Positions 25,115-33,406 of a DNA stretch of 64,000 nucleotides are shown in pieces. A program made the position numbers and the translations under genes. The stretch comes from Pseudomonas koreensis. GTDB lineage: Bacteria; Pseudomonadota; Gammaproteobacteria; Pseudomonadales; Pseudomonadaceae. Where the stretch lies: the NCBI RefSeq assembly GCF_012986595.1, contig NZ_JAAQYM010000006.1, forward strand, positions 455,913-519,912, in the 5' to 3' direction. How positions within the stretch are numbered: position 1 is the stretch's first letter; every line of letters begins with the position of its first letter. The notes under the pieces are model-generated. The model made no database searches, had not been told where the DNA came from, and saw only the letters and a program-made list of their open reading frames with translations.

Positions 25115-26023
25115 ATGCAGGATCTCAACGATCTCTACTATTTCGCCAAGGTGGTCGAGGCCGGTGGCTTCGCGGCGGCCGGGCGTTTGCTGGGCATTCC
25201 CAAGTCGCGGCTGTCGCGACGCATTGCCGAACTCGAAGAACGTCTCGGCGCCCGGCTGCTGCAACGCACCACCCGCCAGTTGAACCTGACCGCCGTCGGC
25301 GAGCGTTATTTGCGCCATTGCCAAGCCATGTTGCTCGAAGCGGAAATGGCCGACGAAGCCGTCGCCAGTATGTCCAGCGAGCCCAAAGGACGCCTGCGTG
25401 TGTCGTGTCCCACCGGGCTGGCCCGGGAAATGCTGCCGTGGGTGATCAGTGAATTCCTTGGCAAGTTCCCCCAGGTACAACTGGAGGTGGTGCTGCTCAA
25501 TCGACGCGTTGACCTGGTCGCCGAAGGCTTCGACGTCGCCCTGCGCGTGCGCGAACTGGGCGATGAAGATCCGCTGCTGGTCACCCGTCGTCTGCGCCAG
25601 GCACAAATGGTCGTGGTGGCCAGCCCGGCCTTTGTCCAGGGCAAGACGATCCGCCACCCGCAGGACCTGAAGTCGCTGCCGGTGCTCGGCGCGCTGGAAG
25701 CGGACCGCATGGTCCACGTGCGCTTGCTCGATCAACAGGGCAACAGCGTCGAATTGAACATGGAAGCGCGGCTGGGCATCGATGATTTCATCGTACGCAA
25801 GGCCTGCGTGCTGGCCGGCCAGGGCTTTACCCTGCTACCGATGATGTATTGCGAGGCCGACCTTGAGAGCGGCGCGCTGGTGCAACTGCTGCCCGAGTGG
25901 TCGTTGCCTGCCGGCTGGTTGCAGGCGGTGTATCCGCATCGGCGCGGGGTGATGCCGGCAGTGCGGGCGTGGATCGATCACCTGGTCGAATCGTTCAATG
26001 CGTGTGGGGAGCGACTGTTATGA
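25115..26023 (+). CDS. LysR-family transcriptional regulator
   Basis: 302 residues: winged HTH at 1-60 (DLYYFAKVVEAGGFAAAGRLLGI; SRLSRRIAELEERLGARLLQ) and a substrate-binding domain from about 90 (GRLRVSCPTGLAREMLP; GFDVALRVREL). Divergent orientation next to azoR is typical for a regulator of that gene; in other pseudomonads relatives respond to electrophiles or quinones (inference). Its stop overlaps the start of the next gene by 4 nt. Confidence 0.92.
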   Translation: MQDLNDLYYFAKVVEAGGFAAAGRLLGIPKSRLSRRIAELEERLGARLLQRTTRQLNLTAVGERYLRHCQAMLLEAEMADEAVASMSSEPKGRLRVSCPTGLAREMLPWVISEFLGKFPQVQLEVVLLNRRVDLVAEGFDVALRVRELGDEDPLLVTRRLRQAQMVVVASPAFVQGKTIRHPQDLKSLPVLGALEADRMVHVRLLDQQGNSVELNMEARLGIDDFIVRKACVLAGQGFTLLPMMYCEADLESGALVQLLPEWSLPAGWLQAVYPHRRGVMPAVRAWIDHLVESFNACGERLL

Positions 26024-26379
26024 CAAAAGGAAAGATGAACGAAGCGGAGGTCGCCGCCTTCTGCCTGGCTTTGCCGGGCGCGCGGGAGGATTACAAATGG
26101 GGCGGCGTGCGGGTGTTCTCGATTGCCGGCAACAAGATGTTCGCCCTGCAGGGGCTGCGCGGAGATTCTCTGGCGTTCAAGGTCGACAAGGATCTGTTTC
26201 TCGGCCATTGCGACCGCCCGGGCATTCACCCGGCGCCTTATCTGGCGCGGGCGCAGTGGATCATCATGCACCCGCCCTACCCGCTGGGTGCGGAAGAATT
26301 GCGCGGGTTGCTGACGCGCTCGCATCAGTTGGTGGTGAGCAAATTGCCGAAGAAAACCCAAATCGGATTATTGCTGTAA
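26020..26379 (+). CDS. MmcQ/YjbR family DNA-binding-like protein
   Basis: 119 residues starting at ATG 26020, which overlaps the LysR stop (ATGA). The product has the CyaY-like MmcQ/YjbR fold: FCLALPGAREDYKWGG at the N-terminus, VFSIAGNKMFAL and a late SHQLVVSKLPKK. Members bind DNA in vitro or are uncharacterised. Translational coupling suggests co-expression with the regulator. Confidence 0.88.
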   Translation: MTKGKMNEAEVAAFCLALPGAREDYKWGGVRVFSIAGNKMFALQGLRGDSLAFKVDKDLFLGHCDRPGIHPAPYLARAQWIIMHPPYPLGAEELRGLLTRSHQLVVSKLPKKTQIGLLL

Positions 26380-26389
26380 ACCCGATCTC

Positions 26390-26476
26390 TGTAGGAGCTG
26401 CCGGAGGCTGCGATCTTTTGACTTTGATCTTTGTAAAAGCAAGGTCAAAAGATCGCAGCCTTCGGCAGCTCCTACA
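26390..26476. repeat. REP-like inverted repeat, TGTAGGAGCTGCCGGAGG type
   Basis: TGTAGGAGCTGCCGGAGGCT and its near-complement flank a short loop between convergent genes. Same type as 11282-11375. Confidence 0.85.
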
Positions 26477-26492
26477 GGGAATTTGTGGTGAT

Positions 26493-26921
26493 TTAGAACA
26501 ATGAAAGCAGGTTCGAACCGAGAAACAACTGGTCGATCCAGAACACCTGATGCAGCGCCACGATCGCCCAGAACAGAATCTGAAACGACACCTTGCGCGT
26601 CTTGTGCCGGAACACCTGCTGGGCAAGCAGCGCACCGGGCCAGCCGCCGGCCAGCTCCAATGCATGCAGGATGTTTTCCGGGGTGCGCCAGGCGTCGACG
26701 CGGGCCTTGCGCTTGTCCGCCCAGTACATGAAAAACGTCAATACGCTGACCACGCCATAGGCGGTCAGCGGTACCAGCGAAATTCCCTGCAGCCACATCG
26801 ACAGCGCGCCGAACAGCGGCAATGCGCAGACGATCAGCAACACCGCCAGTTTCAATTTCAGATGCTGAATGCCGCCACCGGACGAGCGTCCGTCCGGGCG
26901 GCGTGAGCGGGCATCACTCAT
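26493..26921 (-). CDS. DUF1294 small membrane protein
   Basis: 142 residues from ATG 26921, overlapping the uppP stop by 4 nt. Membrane helices at about 23-40, 46-66 and 112-128 surround the DUF1294 core (YWADKRKARVDAWRTPENILH; ALELAGGWPGALLAQQ). Many relatives carry an N-terminal cold-shock domain; here it is replaced by a short basic tail. Function unknown. Co-transcribed with uppP. Confidence 0.82.
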   Translation of the reverse strand: MSDARSRRPDGRSSGGGIQHLKLKLAVLLIVCALPLFGALSMWLQGISLVPLTAYGVVSVLTFFMYWADKRKARVDAWRTPENILHALELAGGWPGALLAQQVFRHKTRKVSFQILFWAIVALHQVFWIDQLFLGSNLLSLF

Positions 26922-27748
26922 GGTTTGGCCGCCGACCAGTCCACCCAGCCGAACTGCCAGGTCGCCAGAATCACCAGACCGAAGACAATCCGGTACCAGG
27001 CGAACGCCGCGTAGCTGTGGCTGGCGATGAACTTGAGCAGACCACGCACGGCGATCATGGCGAAGATGAACGCGGTGACGAAGCCAATGGCGAACACCGG
27101 GAAGTCCGCCGGTACGAACAGATGGCGATACTTGTAGCCCGAGTACACCGCCGCACCGACCATGGTCGGCATCGCCAGGAAGAACGAGAATTCGGTCGCG
27201 GTCTTGCGCGAAAGGCCGAACAGCAAGCCACCGATGATCGTCGAACCGGAGCGTGAGGTGCCGGGAATCATCGCCAGACACTGTGCGAAACCGACTTTCA
27301 GTGCATCTTTCCAGGTGATCTCGTCCACGGTTTCGGCGTGCACGGCATGTTGCCGACGCTCGGCCCACAACATGATCACGCCACCCACCACCAGCGCGGT
27401 GGCAACGGTGATCGGGTTAAACAGGTACTGGTGGATCAGGTCGGCAAAAATCACCCCCAACACCACTGCCGGCAGAAACGCGATCAGCAGATTGGCGGTG
27501 AAACGCCGCGCACTCGGCTGGGTTGGCAAGCCGATCACTACATCGAGAATCTTGCGGCGAAACTCCCAGACCACCGCGAGGATCGCGCCGAGCTGAATAA
27601 TGATGTTGAACGCCATGGCCCGTTCGCCGCCGAAGTCGAGCAGGTCGGCCACAATGATCTGGTGCCCGGTACTGGAAATGGGCAGAAACTCCGTCAGCCC
27701 CTCTACAACTCCAAGAATCAGTGCCTGAAAGGCGGTCCAAAGATCCAT
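26918..27748 (-). CDS. uppP: Undecaprenyl-diphosphatase UppP (BacA)
   Basis: 276 residues with about eight membrane segments. Both catalytic motifs are present: GLTEFLPISSTGH (about residue 18-30, Glu-rich) and PGTSRSGST (about 170) with the catalytic Ser and Arg. It dephosphorylates undecaprenyl diphosphate so the carrier can be recycled for peptidoglycan and O-antigen synthesis; it confers bacitracin tolerance. ATG 27748 has GGGGGA close upstream. DUF1294 follows in the same operon. Confidence 0.95.
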   Translation of the reverse strand: MDLWTAFQALILGVVEGLTEFLPISSTGHQIIVADLLDFGGERAMAFNIIIQLGAILAVVWEFRRKILDVVIGLPTQPSARRFTANLLIAFLPAVVLGVIFADLIHQYLFNPITVATALVVGGVIMLWAERRQHAVHAETVDEITWKDALKVGFAQCLAMIPGTSRSGSTIIGGLLFGLSRKTATEFSFFLAMPTMVGAAVYSGYKYRHLFVPADFPVFAIGFVTAFIFAMIAVRGLLKFIASHSYAAFAWYRIVFGLVILATWQFGWVDWSAAKP

Positions 27749-28052
27749 CAATCCCCCAAAGAGCGATGCGCGCGGGCATGCTCCGATAATATTTTTTTAC
27801 GTTCACTGCGTTCAGCGTAGCGGTTTGTTGCTGTACCGATTCCGCGCGCACAGGATCCACACGAAACGGTCAAAATTCCGTGAAATATCAATTTGAATTC
27901 AGGTTTTCACGCGCGGGGCCGAAATCTTAACAGACAAGCCTTAATAGTGCTGTGGCGTTATTCGACTTGGGTCGCGTATGCCCGATCACCCAAACGTGGT
28001 TGGATGCTGGCGTTGATTTATTACAAGAAAAAGAAATCGGAGTGACAGCGTT
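27749..28052. other. 304-nt divergent intergenic region
   Basis: Separates uppP from the chemoreceptor gene. It is AT-rich in the middle. I see no clear flagellar sigma-28 promoter for the chemoreceptor and no gene. GGAG before 28053 is the only convincing signal. Confidence 0.4.
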
Positions 28053-29687
28053 ATGAACAGCTTGCGCAGTGTGTCGATCAGCCGACGCTTGTGGCTCATT
28101 TTGATTGTGGCGGTGGTCATGTTGTTGACCTTGGGCGTATTGATGCTCAAGCAGATCCACGATGACCTGTACCACGCCAAGGCGCAGAAAACCCAGCATG
28201 TGGTGCAGACCGCCAGCGGCCTGCTGACCTATTACCACGACCTGGAAACCGCCGGCACCCTCACCCGCGACGCCGCGCAGAAACAGGCGCTGACCGCCAT
28301 TCGCGGCCTGCGCTACGACCAGAGCGACTACTTCTGGATCAACGACCTCACACCGGTGATGGTTATGCACCCGACCAACCCCAAGCTCGAAGGCCAGAAC
28401 CTCTCGGCGATCCGCGACCCGGACGGTTTTGCGGTGTTCAACGAGATGGTCGCGATCGCCAGAAGCAAGGGCGCGGGCATGGTCAATTACCGCTGGCCCA
28501 AGCCCGGCGCCAGCGAGCCGGTGGCGAAAACTTCTTACGTCAAACTGTTCGAGCCGTGGGGCTGGGTGCTCGGCTCCGGCGTCTACATCGATGACGTGCA
28601 GAGCGAGTTCCAGGGCCAGGTGATCAAGGCTTCGGTGATCGGCTTGGTGATTGCCGTGATCATGGCCCTGCTGGTGATTCTGATTGCCCGCAGCATCGTG
28701 CGCCCGCTGCAGGAATCGGTGAACGCCATGGCCAACATCGCCAGCGGCGAAAGCGACCTGACCCGCAGCCTCGATACCCACGGCCAGGACGAAGTCACGC
28801 AACTGGCGCATCACTTCAATGCCTTTACCGCCAAGTTGCGCCGGGTCATCGGTGACTTGCAGGTGTCGGCCAGTGCGCTGGGCCAGTCGTCCAGCGAACT
28901 GGGCAACGATGCCACCCAGGCCCAGCAACGCAGCCAACAGCAATCGCAGCAGATGGAGTTGGTGGCGACCGCGATCAACGAAGTGACCTACGGCGTGCAG
29001 GATGTGGCAAAGAATGCCGAGCATGCCGCCGCGGAAATGCGCGACGCCGAAGCCCAGGCGCAACAGGGCCAGATCAACATCGATGGCAGCCTGCAACAGA
29101 TCGACAAGCTGTCCGGGACCATTGATCAGGCGGTCGAAGTTATTCGTACGCTGGCGGCGGAAAGCACGCAGATCGGCAGCGTGCTGGAGGTAATCCGCTC
29201 GATTGCCGAGCAGACCAACCTGCTGGCGCTCAATGCGGCCATCGAAGCCGCCCGCGCCGGTGAGCAGGGCCGAGGCTTTGCGGTGGTGGCCGATGAAGTG
29301 CGTCTGCTGGCCCAGCGCACGCAAAAATCGACGGCAGAAATCCAGGCCATGATCGAACGTCTCCAGAATCACTCGGAGGCGGCGGTCAAGGTCATCGGCG
29401 ACAGCAGCAAGGCGTCGCAACTGACCATCGAACAGGCCGGCCTCGCCGGTGCCAGCCTCAACGCCATCGGCCAGGCGCTGCGCAATCTCAATGGCCTGAA
29501 CGCCTCGATCGCCAGTGCCACGCTGCAACAGGCGCATGTGGTCGAGGACATTAACCAGAATGTGACCCAAGCGGCCGGGCTGTCCCACAGCACGGCGCTG
29601 GCGGCGGAACAGTCGAGCGCGGCGAGCGTTCGACTTGGCCAATTGAGCGAACAACTCAACCAGTTGCTGCGCCAGTTCCGCGTCTAA
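28053..29687 (+). CDS. Methyl-accepting chemotaxis protein with single Cache (sCache_2-like) sensor
   Basis: 544 residues. TM1 is about 13-33, the periplasmic sensor 34-190 (DQSDYFWINDLTPVMVMHP and EPWGWVLGSGVYIDDV are typical sCache_2 segments), TM2 about 193-213, then a HAMP domain and the cytoplasmic coiled coil. The signalling tip EQTNLLALNAAIEAARAGEQ is intact. Related sCache_2 receptors, such as P. putida McpP, sense small carboxylates (acetate, pyruvate, lactate), so a C2/C3 acid ligand is plausible. No CheR/CheB tether pentapeptide is seen at the C-terminus (QFRV end). Confidence 0.93.
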   Translation: MNSLRSVSISRRLWLILIVAVVMLLTLGVLMLKQIHDDLYHAKAQKTQHVVQTASGLLTYYHDLETAGTLTRDAAQKQALTAIRGLRYDQSDYFWINDLTPVMVMHPTNPKLEGQNLSAIRDPDGFAVFNEMVAIARSKGAGMVNYRWPKPGASEPVAKTSYVKLFEPWGWVLGSGVYIDDVQSEFQGQVIKASVIGLVIAVIMALLVILIARSIVRPLQESVNAMANIASGESDLTRSLDTHGQDEVTQLAHHFNAFTAKLRRVIGDLQVSASALGQSSSELGNDATQAQQRSQQQSQQMELVATAINEVTYGVQDVAKNAEHAAAEMRDAEAQAQQGQINIDGSLQQIDKLSGTIDQAVEVIRTLAAESTQIGSVLEVIRSIAEQTNLLALNAAIEAARAGEQGRGFAVVADEVRLLAQRTQKSTAEIQAMIERLQNHSEAAVKVIGDSSKASQLTIEQAGLAGASLNAIGQALRNLNGLNASIASATLQQAHVVEDINQNVTQAAGLSHSTALAAEQSSAASVRLGQLSEQLNQLLRQFRV

Positions 29688-29697
29688 CCGCCCCCAC

Positions 29698-29786
29698 TGT
29701 AGGAGTGAGCCTGCTCGCGATAGCGTCGTATCAGTCAACCACAGAGTGGCTGACCGACCGCCATCGCGAGCAGGCTCACTCCTACA
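29698..29786. repeat. REP-like inverted repeat, TGTAGGAGTGAGCCTGCTCGCGATAGCG type
   Basis: Left arm TGTAGGAGTGAGCCTGCTCG and its complement at 29763-29786. Same type as 22986-23074. Confidence 0.85.
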
Positions 29787-29835
29787 GGTTTTTGGGTACA
29801 ATCCGCTCCCTCCTCAATTCCCCCAAGGAACCCCC

Positions 29836-30399
29836 ATGTCCGGGCTTGAACTGTTTGCCGCCGCCCTCGGCGTGATCGCCGTCTGGCTGACGGTCAAACA
29901 GAACCCGTGGTGCTGGCCGATCGGCCTGGTGATGGTGTTGCTGTACAGCTGGATCTTCTATGACGTGAAGCTGTACTCGGACATGTTGTTGCAAGTGATC
30001 TACGCCGCGCTGCAGGTCTACGGCTGGTGGCAATGGACCCGCGCCGGGACGATGCATGACGGGCGCGATGTCACGCGTCTGGACCGGCGCTCGCTCCTGC
30101 TCGGCCTGGGCGTGGGCGCCCTCGGCAGCCTGCTGCTGGGCGCAGCCATGGCGCACTGGACCGATGCCGCGCAACCATGGCTCGATGCGGCGCTGACGGC
30201 GTTCAGTCTGGTCGCGCAATTGTGGATGGCGCAGAAGCGCCTGCAATGCTGGGCGCTGTGGTTCGTGCTGGATGTGATTTTCGTCGGCCTGTTCCTTTAT
30301 AAAGGTCTGTACCTCACCGCCGCGCTGTATGCGCTATTCACTCTGATTGCCGTGCAAGGCTGGCGGGAATGGCGCGCCGATCCGGCGTTGCAGCGATGA
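29836..30399 (+). CDS. pnuC: Nicotinamide riboside transporter PnuC
   Basis: 187 residues from ATG 29836 (AAGGAA 6 nt upstream). Seven membrane helices are predicted, and PnuC hallmarks are seen: VIAVWLTVKQNPWCWPIGLV and YAALQVYGWWQW, with the W-x-x-W substrate-site residues. It imports nicotinamide riboside for NAD salvage by facilitated diffusion, driven by intracellular phosphorylation. Its stop overlaps the ATG of the kinase gene, so the pair forms an uptake-and-trapping operon. Confidence 0.93.
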   Translation: MSGLELFAAALGVIAVWLTVKQNPWCWPIGLVMVLLYSWIFYDVKLYSDMLLQVIYAALQVYGWWQWTRAGTMHDGRDVTRLDRRSLLLGLGVGALGSLLLGAAMAHWTDAAQPWLDAALTAFSLVAQLWMAQKRLQCWALWFVLDVIFVGLFLYKGLYLTAALYALFTLIAVQGWREWRADPALQR

Positions 30400-30920
30400 A
30401 AGTCGTTGTTCTCACCGGTCCGGAATCCACCGGCAAGAGCTGGCTGGCTGCGGGCCTTCAGGCACACTTCGGCGGCGTAAGGGTGGATGAATACGTACGT
30501 TGGTTCATCGAGCAGAACCCGCGCGATACGTGCCTCAACGACATCCCGGAGATCGCTCGCGGGCAGTTGCAGTGGGAAGACCAGGCGCGGGCGCAGCAGC
30601 CCGAGCTGCTGATTCTCGACACCCACCTGCTGAGCAATATCCTCTGGAGCCAGACCCTGTTTGGCGCCTGCCCGGCGTGGCTGGAACCTGAGCTGCTGGC
30701 GCGGCATTACGACCTGCACCTGTTATTGTCCCCGGAGCAGATCGACTGGACTGACGACGGCCAGCGCTGCCAGCCGCAATTGATCGAGCGGATGGCGTTC
30801 TATCAGGCCACTCGCGACTGGCTGGTACAACACGGGCAACCGCTGCAGATCATTCAGGGCAACTGGGATGAACGCCGTGCCCAAGCCTTCGCCGCCGTCG
30901 CGCGTTTGTTGGCTGATTGA
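30396..30920 (+). CDS. NadR-like ribosylnicotinamide kinase (AAA ATPase)
   Basis: 174 residues starting with a P-loop (LTGPESTGKS, residues 6-15), followed by VDEYVRWFIEQNP, the NadR-type DEY(V/A)R motif, and LILDTHLLSNILW as Walker B region. It corresponds to the C-terminal kinase domain of E. coli NadR without the adenylyltransferase or HTH parts. It probably phosphorylates nicotinamide riboside to NMN. Translational overlap with pnuC supports this role. Confidence 0.88.
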   Translation: MKVVVLTGPESTGKSWLAAGLQAHFGGVRVDEYVRWFIEQNPRDTCLNDIPEIARGQLQWEDQARAQQPELLILDTHLLSNILWSQTLFGACPAWLEPELLARHYDLHLLLSPEQIDWTDDGQRCQPQLIERMAFYQATRDWLVQHGQPLQIIQGNWDERRAQAFAAVARLLAD

Positions 30921-31255
30921 CCACTCGAAGGGCCCCTTTAAGGGCCAAAGTGTCCATTCCTGAAACACCTTTCCCCGCGCAAAGCAGCCATTTAAATGGC
31001 CTTCATCATTTTGTCAGCCCATCTGTTACGCCGATGAAACAGCCTTCGGCAAACCCTTGTTGCAGAGCGTTGCGCCGCCCCTGACCCGGCCAGGGCCCGC
31101 GCGACTGTTTCAGCGCTGAGACAGATGATGTATCAACGCTGCACGCGCCAGCGCCAACCCATTGAAAATCAACGACAACTCAAAAGCGGCACAGCTTTCG
31201 CTCTCTCCTTCCCAACGCTGACAAGAGCCAGCCCACTGAAGAAGGAATTGCCGCC
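30921..31255. promoter_or_regulatory. 335-nt fap upstream region with repeated TGAAACA motifs
   Basis: The heptamer TGAAACA occurs at 30961-30967 and 31035-31041 and inverted at 31106-31112, where it forms part of a 20-bp near-perfect dyad CTGTTTCAGCGCTGAGACAG (31105-31124). The dyad lies about 63 bp upstream of a candidate sigma-54 -24/-12 element. No gene is present. Confidence 0.5.
31187..31201 (+). promoter_or_regulatory. Candidate sigma-54 promoter of fapA
   Basis: CGGCAC-AGCTT-TCGC keeps the invariant GG and GC ten nucleotides apart and matches TGGCAC-N5-TTGC except at two positions. It is 55 nt before the GTG of fapA. A sigma-54 activator gene lies at the end of the operon. Confidence 0.55.
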
Positions 31256-31705
31256 GTGGGGAATATCAATAAAGGCCTGACCTGCCTTCTGCTGATTGGA
31301 TCAGCGGCCAGCACATTCATCAGTTTCAACGTTCAGGCCGAAGGCAATGGCGTGATCGTTCTCAACCGCGACGTCCAACCGATTGCCATCGGACGCAGCG
31401 GCGGCAAAGACCCCTACCCAACCACGGTCAATGCCAACCCTTCTGGTCGCATCGATCAGGCCATGACCAGCACCGAACTCAACGATGGCGACTTTGCCAG
31501 TGTCGCCAGCGGCAGTTCGATCCGCAGCAACATAATCACGCCGAATTCGAACATGCCCGGCATGAACGTCCTGACCAATCCCAACGGCCTGCCAGGCATG
31601 AGTGCCGGTCACGGCGGCGGCGGTGGCGGCACGATTTCCAACACGATCAATCGCTCGTTGAGCACCGGTCTGGCACCGCTGACCCGCATGGCTGGAGGCC
31701 AATGA
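31256..31705 (+). CDS. fapA: Functional amyloid assembly protein FapA
   Basis: 149 residues from GTG 31256 (AAGGA 9 nt upstream). A signal peptide (about 1-28, ends NVQA) precedes a Gly/Asn-rich mature part with GGGGGGTISNTINRSLS near the end. It is first in the six-gene fap order. FapA is a periplasmic chaperone-like protein that affects the FapB/FapC ratio in the fibres. There is no cysteine. Identity rests on order and size as much as on sequence. Confidence 0.85.
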   Translation: MGNINKGLTCLLLIGSAASTFISFNVQAEGNGVIVLNRDVQPIAIGRSGGKDPYPTTVNANPSGRIDQAMTSTELNDGDFASVASGSSIRSNIITPNSNMPGMNVLTNPNGLPGMSAGHGGGGGGTISNTINRSLSTGLAPLTRMAGGQ

Positions 31706-31706
31706 G

Positions 31707-32279
31707 ATGAATCGTTCCCTTCTGCTGCTTGCCCTCTTCGGCTGCGCCAGCGTGATGGCCGATCCGAGTTCCGTGAACAACGCCGACATCCAGGACACCG
31801 GCATGCAGTACCGCGGCAACTTCAACGTCAACCAGGCCGCCGGCGACCAGATGCAACAGACCAATACCAAGGCAATCGCCATCGGCACTAACGCCAGCGC
31901 CACGACCATCGTCAGGCAGAAGCTCGACACCCCTGCCAATCCGTCGATGAACGCCAGCGCCACCATTGGCGGCAACTCGTTCAGTAATGGCAACGGGATC
32001 CTCGGTGTGAACCAGGGTGCCGGTGCCAACAACCAGATGGCCAACGTGACGCGCGTCAGCATCAGTGCTGCCCCGCAGAGCGTTGACGACAGCGCCCTGT
32101 CGCAACAGAACGTGGCGCTTTTACCAAGCTCAGGAGCAACTGGTACCTCACCCGGCAGTCGCCAGGTCACGACAAGTGATCAGGCCTTCACCGGCAGCCG
32201 CGGGGTAATCCAGGTGAACCAGAGTGCCGGGGTGGGGAACCGAATGGCTAACACCCTGAGCATCCGGGTCGCAGACTGA
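31707..32279 (+). CDS. fapB: Minor amyloid subunit/nucleator FapB
   Basis: 190 residues; ATG 31707 follows the fapA stop by 1 nt, with GGAGG inside fapA. A signal peptide (1-18, ending VMA) is followed by repeats of the Fap type: GNFNVNQAAGDQMQQTN, GILGVNQGAGANNQMAN and GVIQVNQSAGVGNRMAN, each an N-x-G-A/S-x-x-N-Q/R-M unit. FapB is thought to nucleate FapC fibrils at the cell surface. The three repeats here end the protein without a CxxC motif. Confidence 0.88.
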   Translation: MNRSLLLLALFGCASVMADPSSVNNADIQDTGMQYRGNFNVNQAAGDQMQQTNTKAIAIGTNASATTIVRQKLDTPANPSMNASATIGGNSFSNGNGILGVNQGAGANNQMANVTRVSISAAPQSVDDSALSQQNVALLPSSGATGTSPGSRQVTTSDQAFTGSRGVIQVNQSAGVGNRMANTLSIRVAD

Positions 32280-32350
32280 CCCAAACAAGAAGCAGTGCAA
32301 TTAGAAAGTACCAACACTTAACCAACTAATAAGCACGATGGAGTAACACC

Positions 32351-33343
32351 ATGAAAACTACAATGGCTCTCAAACCACTGGTTTTCGCTCTTGCAGCAGT
32401 AATGGCAATGGCGGCTCAAGCAGGCGGCAGCAATAACGGGCACGGCAATGGTCATGGCAACCATGAACCAAAAGGCCCTACCCTGGAAGAGCTGCTGCAG
32501 ATCGGCGCAGGCGCCGGTGCTGCCGTACTCGACACACAAAACAGCGATGGCAACCTGGTGGGCAACCAAGGCACCAAAAACGATGCCAACGTGAATAACT
32601 CGGCCAATGGCACCAACGGCAACGTCGGCATGAACAACACCGCTGGCGATGGCAACCAACAAGACAATGCTGCCGCACTGGCGACTGCCGATGAGAGCTT
32701 CATCTTCGGCACTGCGGTGGCTGTCTCTAGCGCTACGCAGGTCAACAACAACAACGCGGTTGCCAACTACTCGACAACCAACAACGCCAGCCTCAACAAC
32801 GTGGGTAATGGCGGTTCCGGCAACATTGGTGTGAACAACAGTGCCGGCAACTTCAACCAACAGAAAAACAACCTGGCAATTGCTGTATCCGGTGGTCGTG
32901 TAGCTAACGCCGCTGCTGCTGCGAACCAAAGCTCCACGGGTCTGACTGTGTCCAACAACGGCACTCAAACCTACAAAAAAGACACCCTCACTGGCACTGT
33001 CGCCGCCGTCGGCGTATTTGGCGCCGTGGGCGAAGCTACCATCAAGGGTGACAGCCACGGCGGTGGCGGTTATGGCGGCAATGACAGAGGCCATGGCGGT
33101 AGTGGCGGCAGCAAAGATCAGAAAGCTACCTTCGAAGCTGTGGGTGCCTTCGGCCTCGCTGGTGTCACCACTCAACAAGTGCTGACCCCGGATGGCTGGA
33201 AAAACCCTGTGACCAACAACGCAAACATCTCGAACGTTGGTAACAACTTCTCCGGTAACGCTGGTTACAACAACGCCGCTGGTGTTGGTAACCAACAAAG
33301 CAACTCGCTGTCCATCGCTGCAGGTTGCAAAGCCTGCATGTAA
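32351..33343 (+). CDS. fapC: Major amyloid fibre subunit FapC
   Basis: 330 residues with a signal peptide (1-24). Three imperfect amyloid repeats lie at about 69-112, 131-178 and 286-323, each with G-N-x-G-x-N-N-x-A-G-x-x-N-Q-Q-x-N. Linker 1 is short; linker 2 (180-285) is long and includes a Gly/His-rich part (HGGGGYGGNDRGHGGSGG). The conserved C-terminal CxxC is present as CKAC at residues 326-329. It polymerises outside the cell into biofilm amyloid. A GGAG site precedes ATG 32351, and a terminator follows the stop, fitting high expression of this subunit. Confidence 0.93.
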   Translation: MKTTMALKPLVFALAAVMAMAAQAGGSNNGHGNGHGNHEPKGPTLEELLQIGAGAGAAVLDTQNSDGNLVGNQGTKNDANVNNSANGTNGNVGMNNTAGDGNQQDNAAALATADESFIFGTAVAVSSATQVNNNNAVANYSTTNNASLNNVGNGGSGNIGVNNSAGNFNQQKNNLAIAVSGGRVANAAAAANQSSTGLTVSNNGTQTYKKDTLTGTVAAVGVFGAVGEATIKGDSHGGGGYGGNDRGHGGSGGSKDQKATFEAVGAFGLAGVTTQQVLTPDGWKNPVTNNANISNVGNNFSGNAGYNNAAGVGNQQSNSLSIAAGCKACM

Positions 33344-33357
33344 TCGCGATCGAAACG

Positions 33358-33381
33358 AAAGCCCCGGAAACGGGGCTTTTC
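33358..33381 (+). terminator. Intra-operon terminator between fapC and fapD
   Basis: AAAGCCCCG-GAAA-CGGGGCTTTT: a 9-bp stem with a GAAA tetraloop and T-run, 15 nt after the fapC stop. It probably lets only part of transcription reach fapD-F. Confidence 0.8.
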
Positions 33382-33406
33382 CTCAGTCCGCAAAGGCGTA
33401 TCGATC

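Noticed and set aside
27927..29801. 624-codon minus-strand frame opposite the chemoreceptor
   Set aside because: It runs through a REP element and is antisense to a well-supported chemoreceptor.
32351..33343. CRISPR-like repeated sequence
   Set aside because: The repeats are imperfect, coding and match FapC amyloid repeats.
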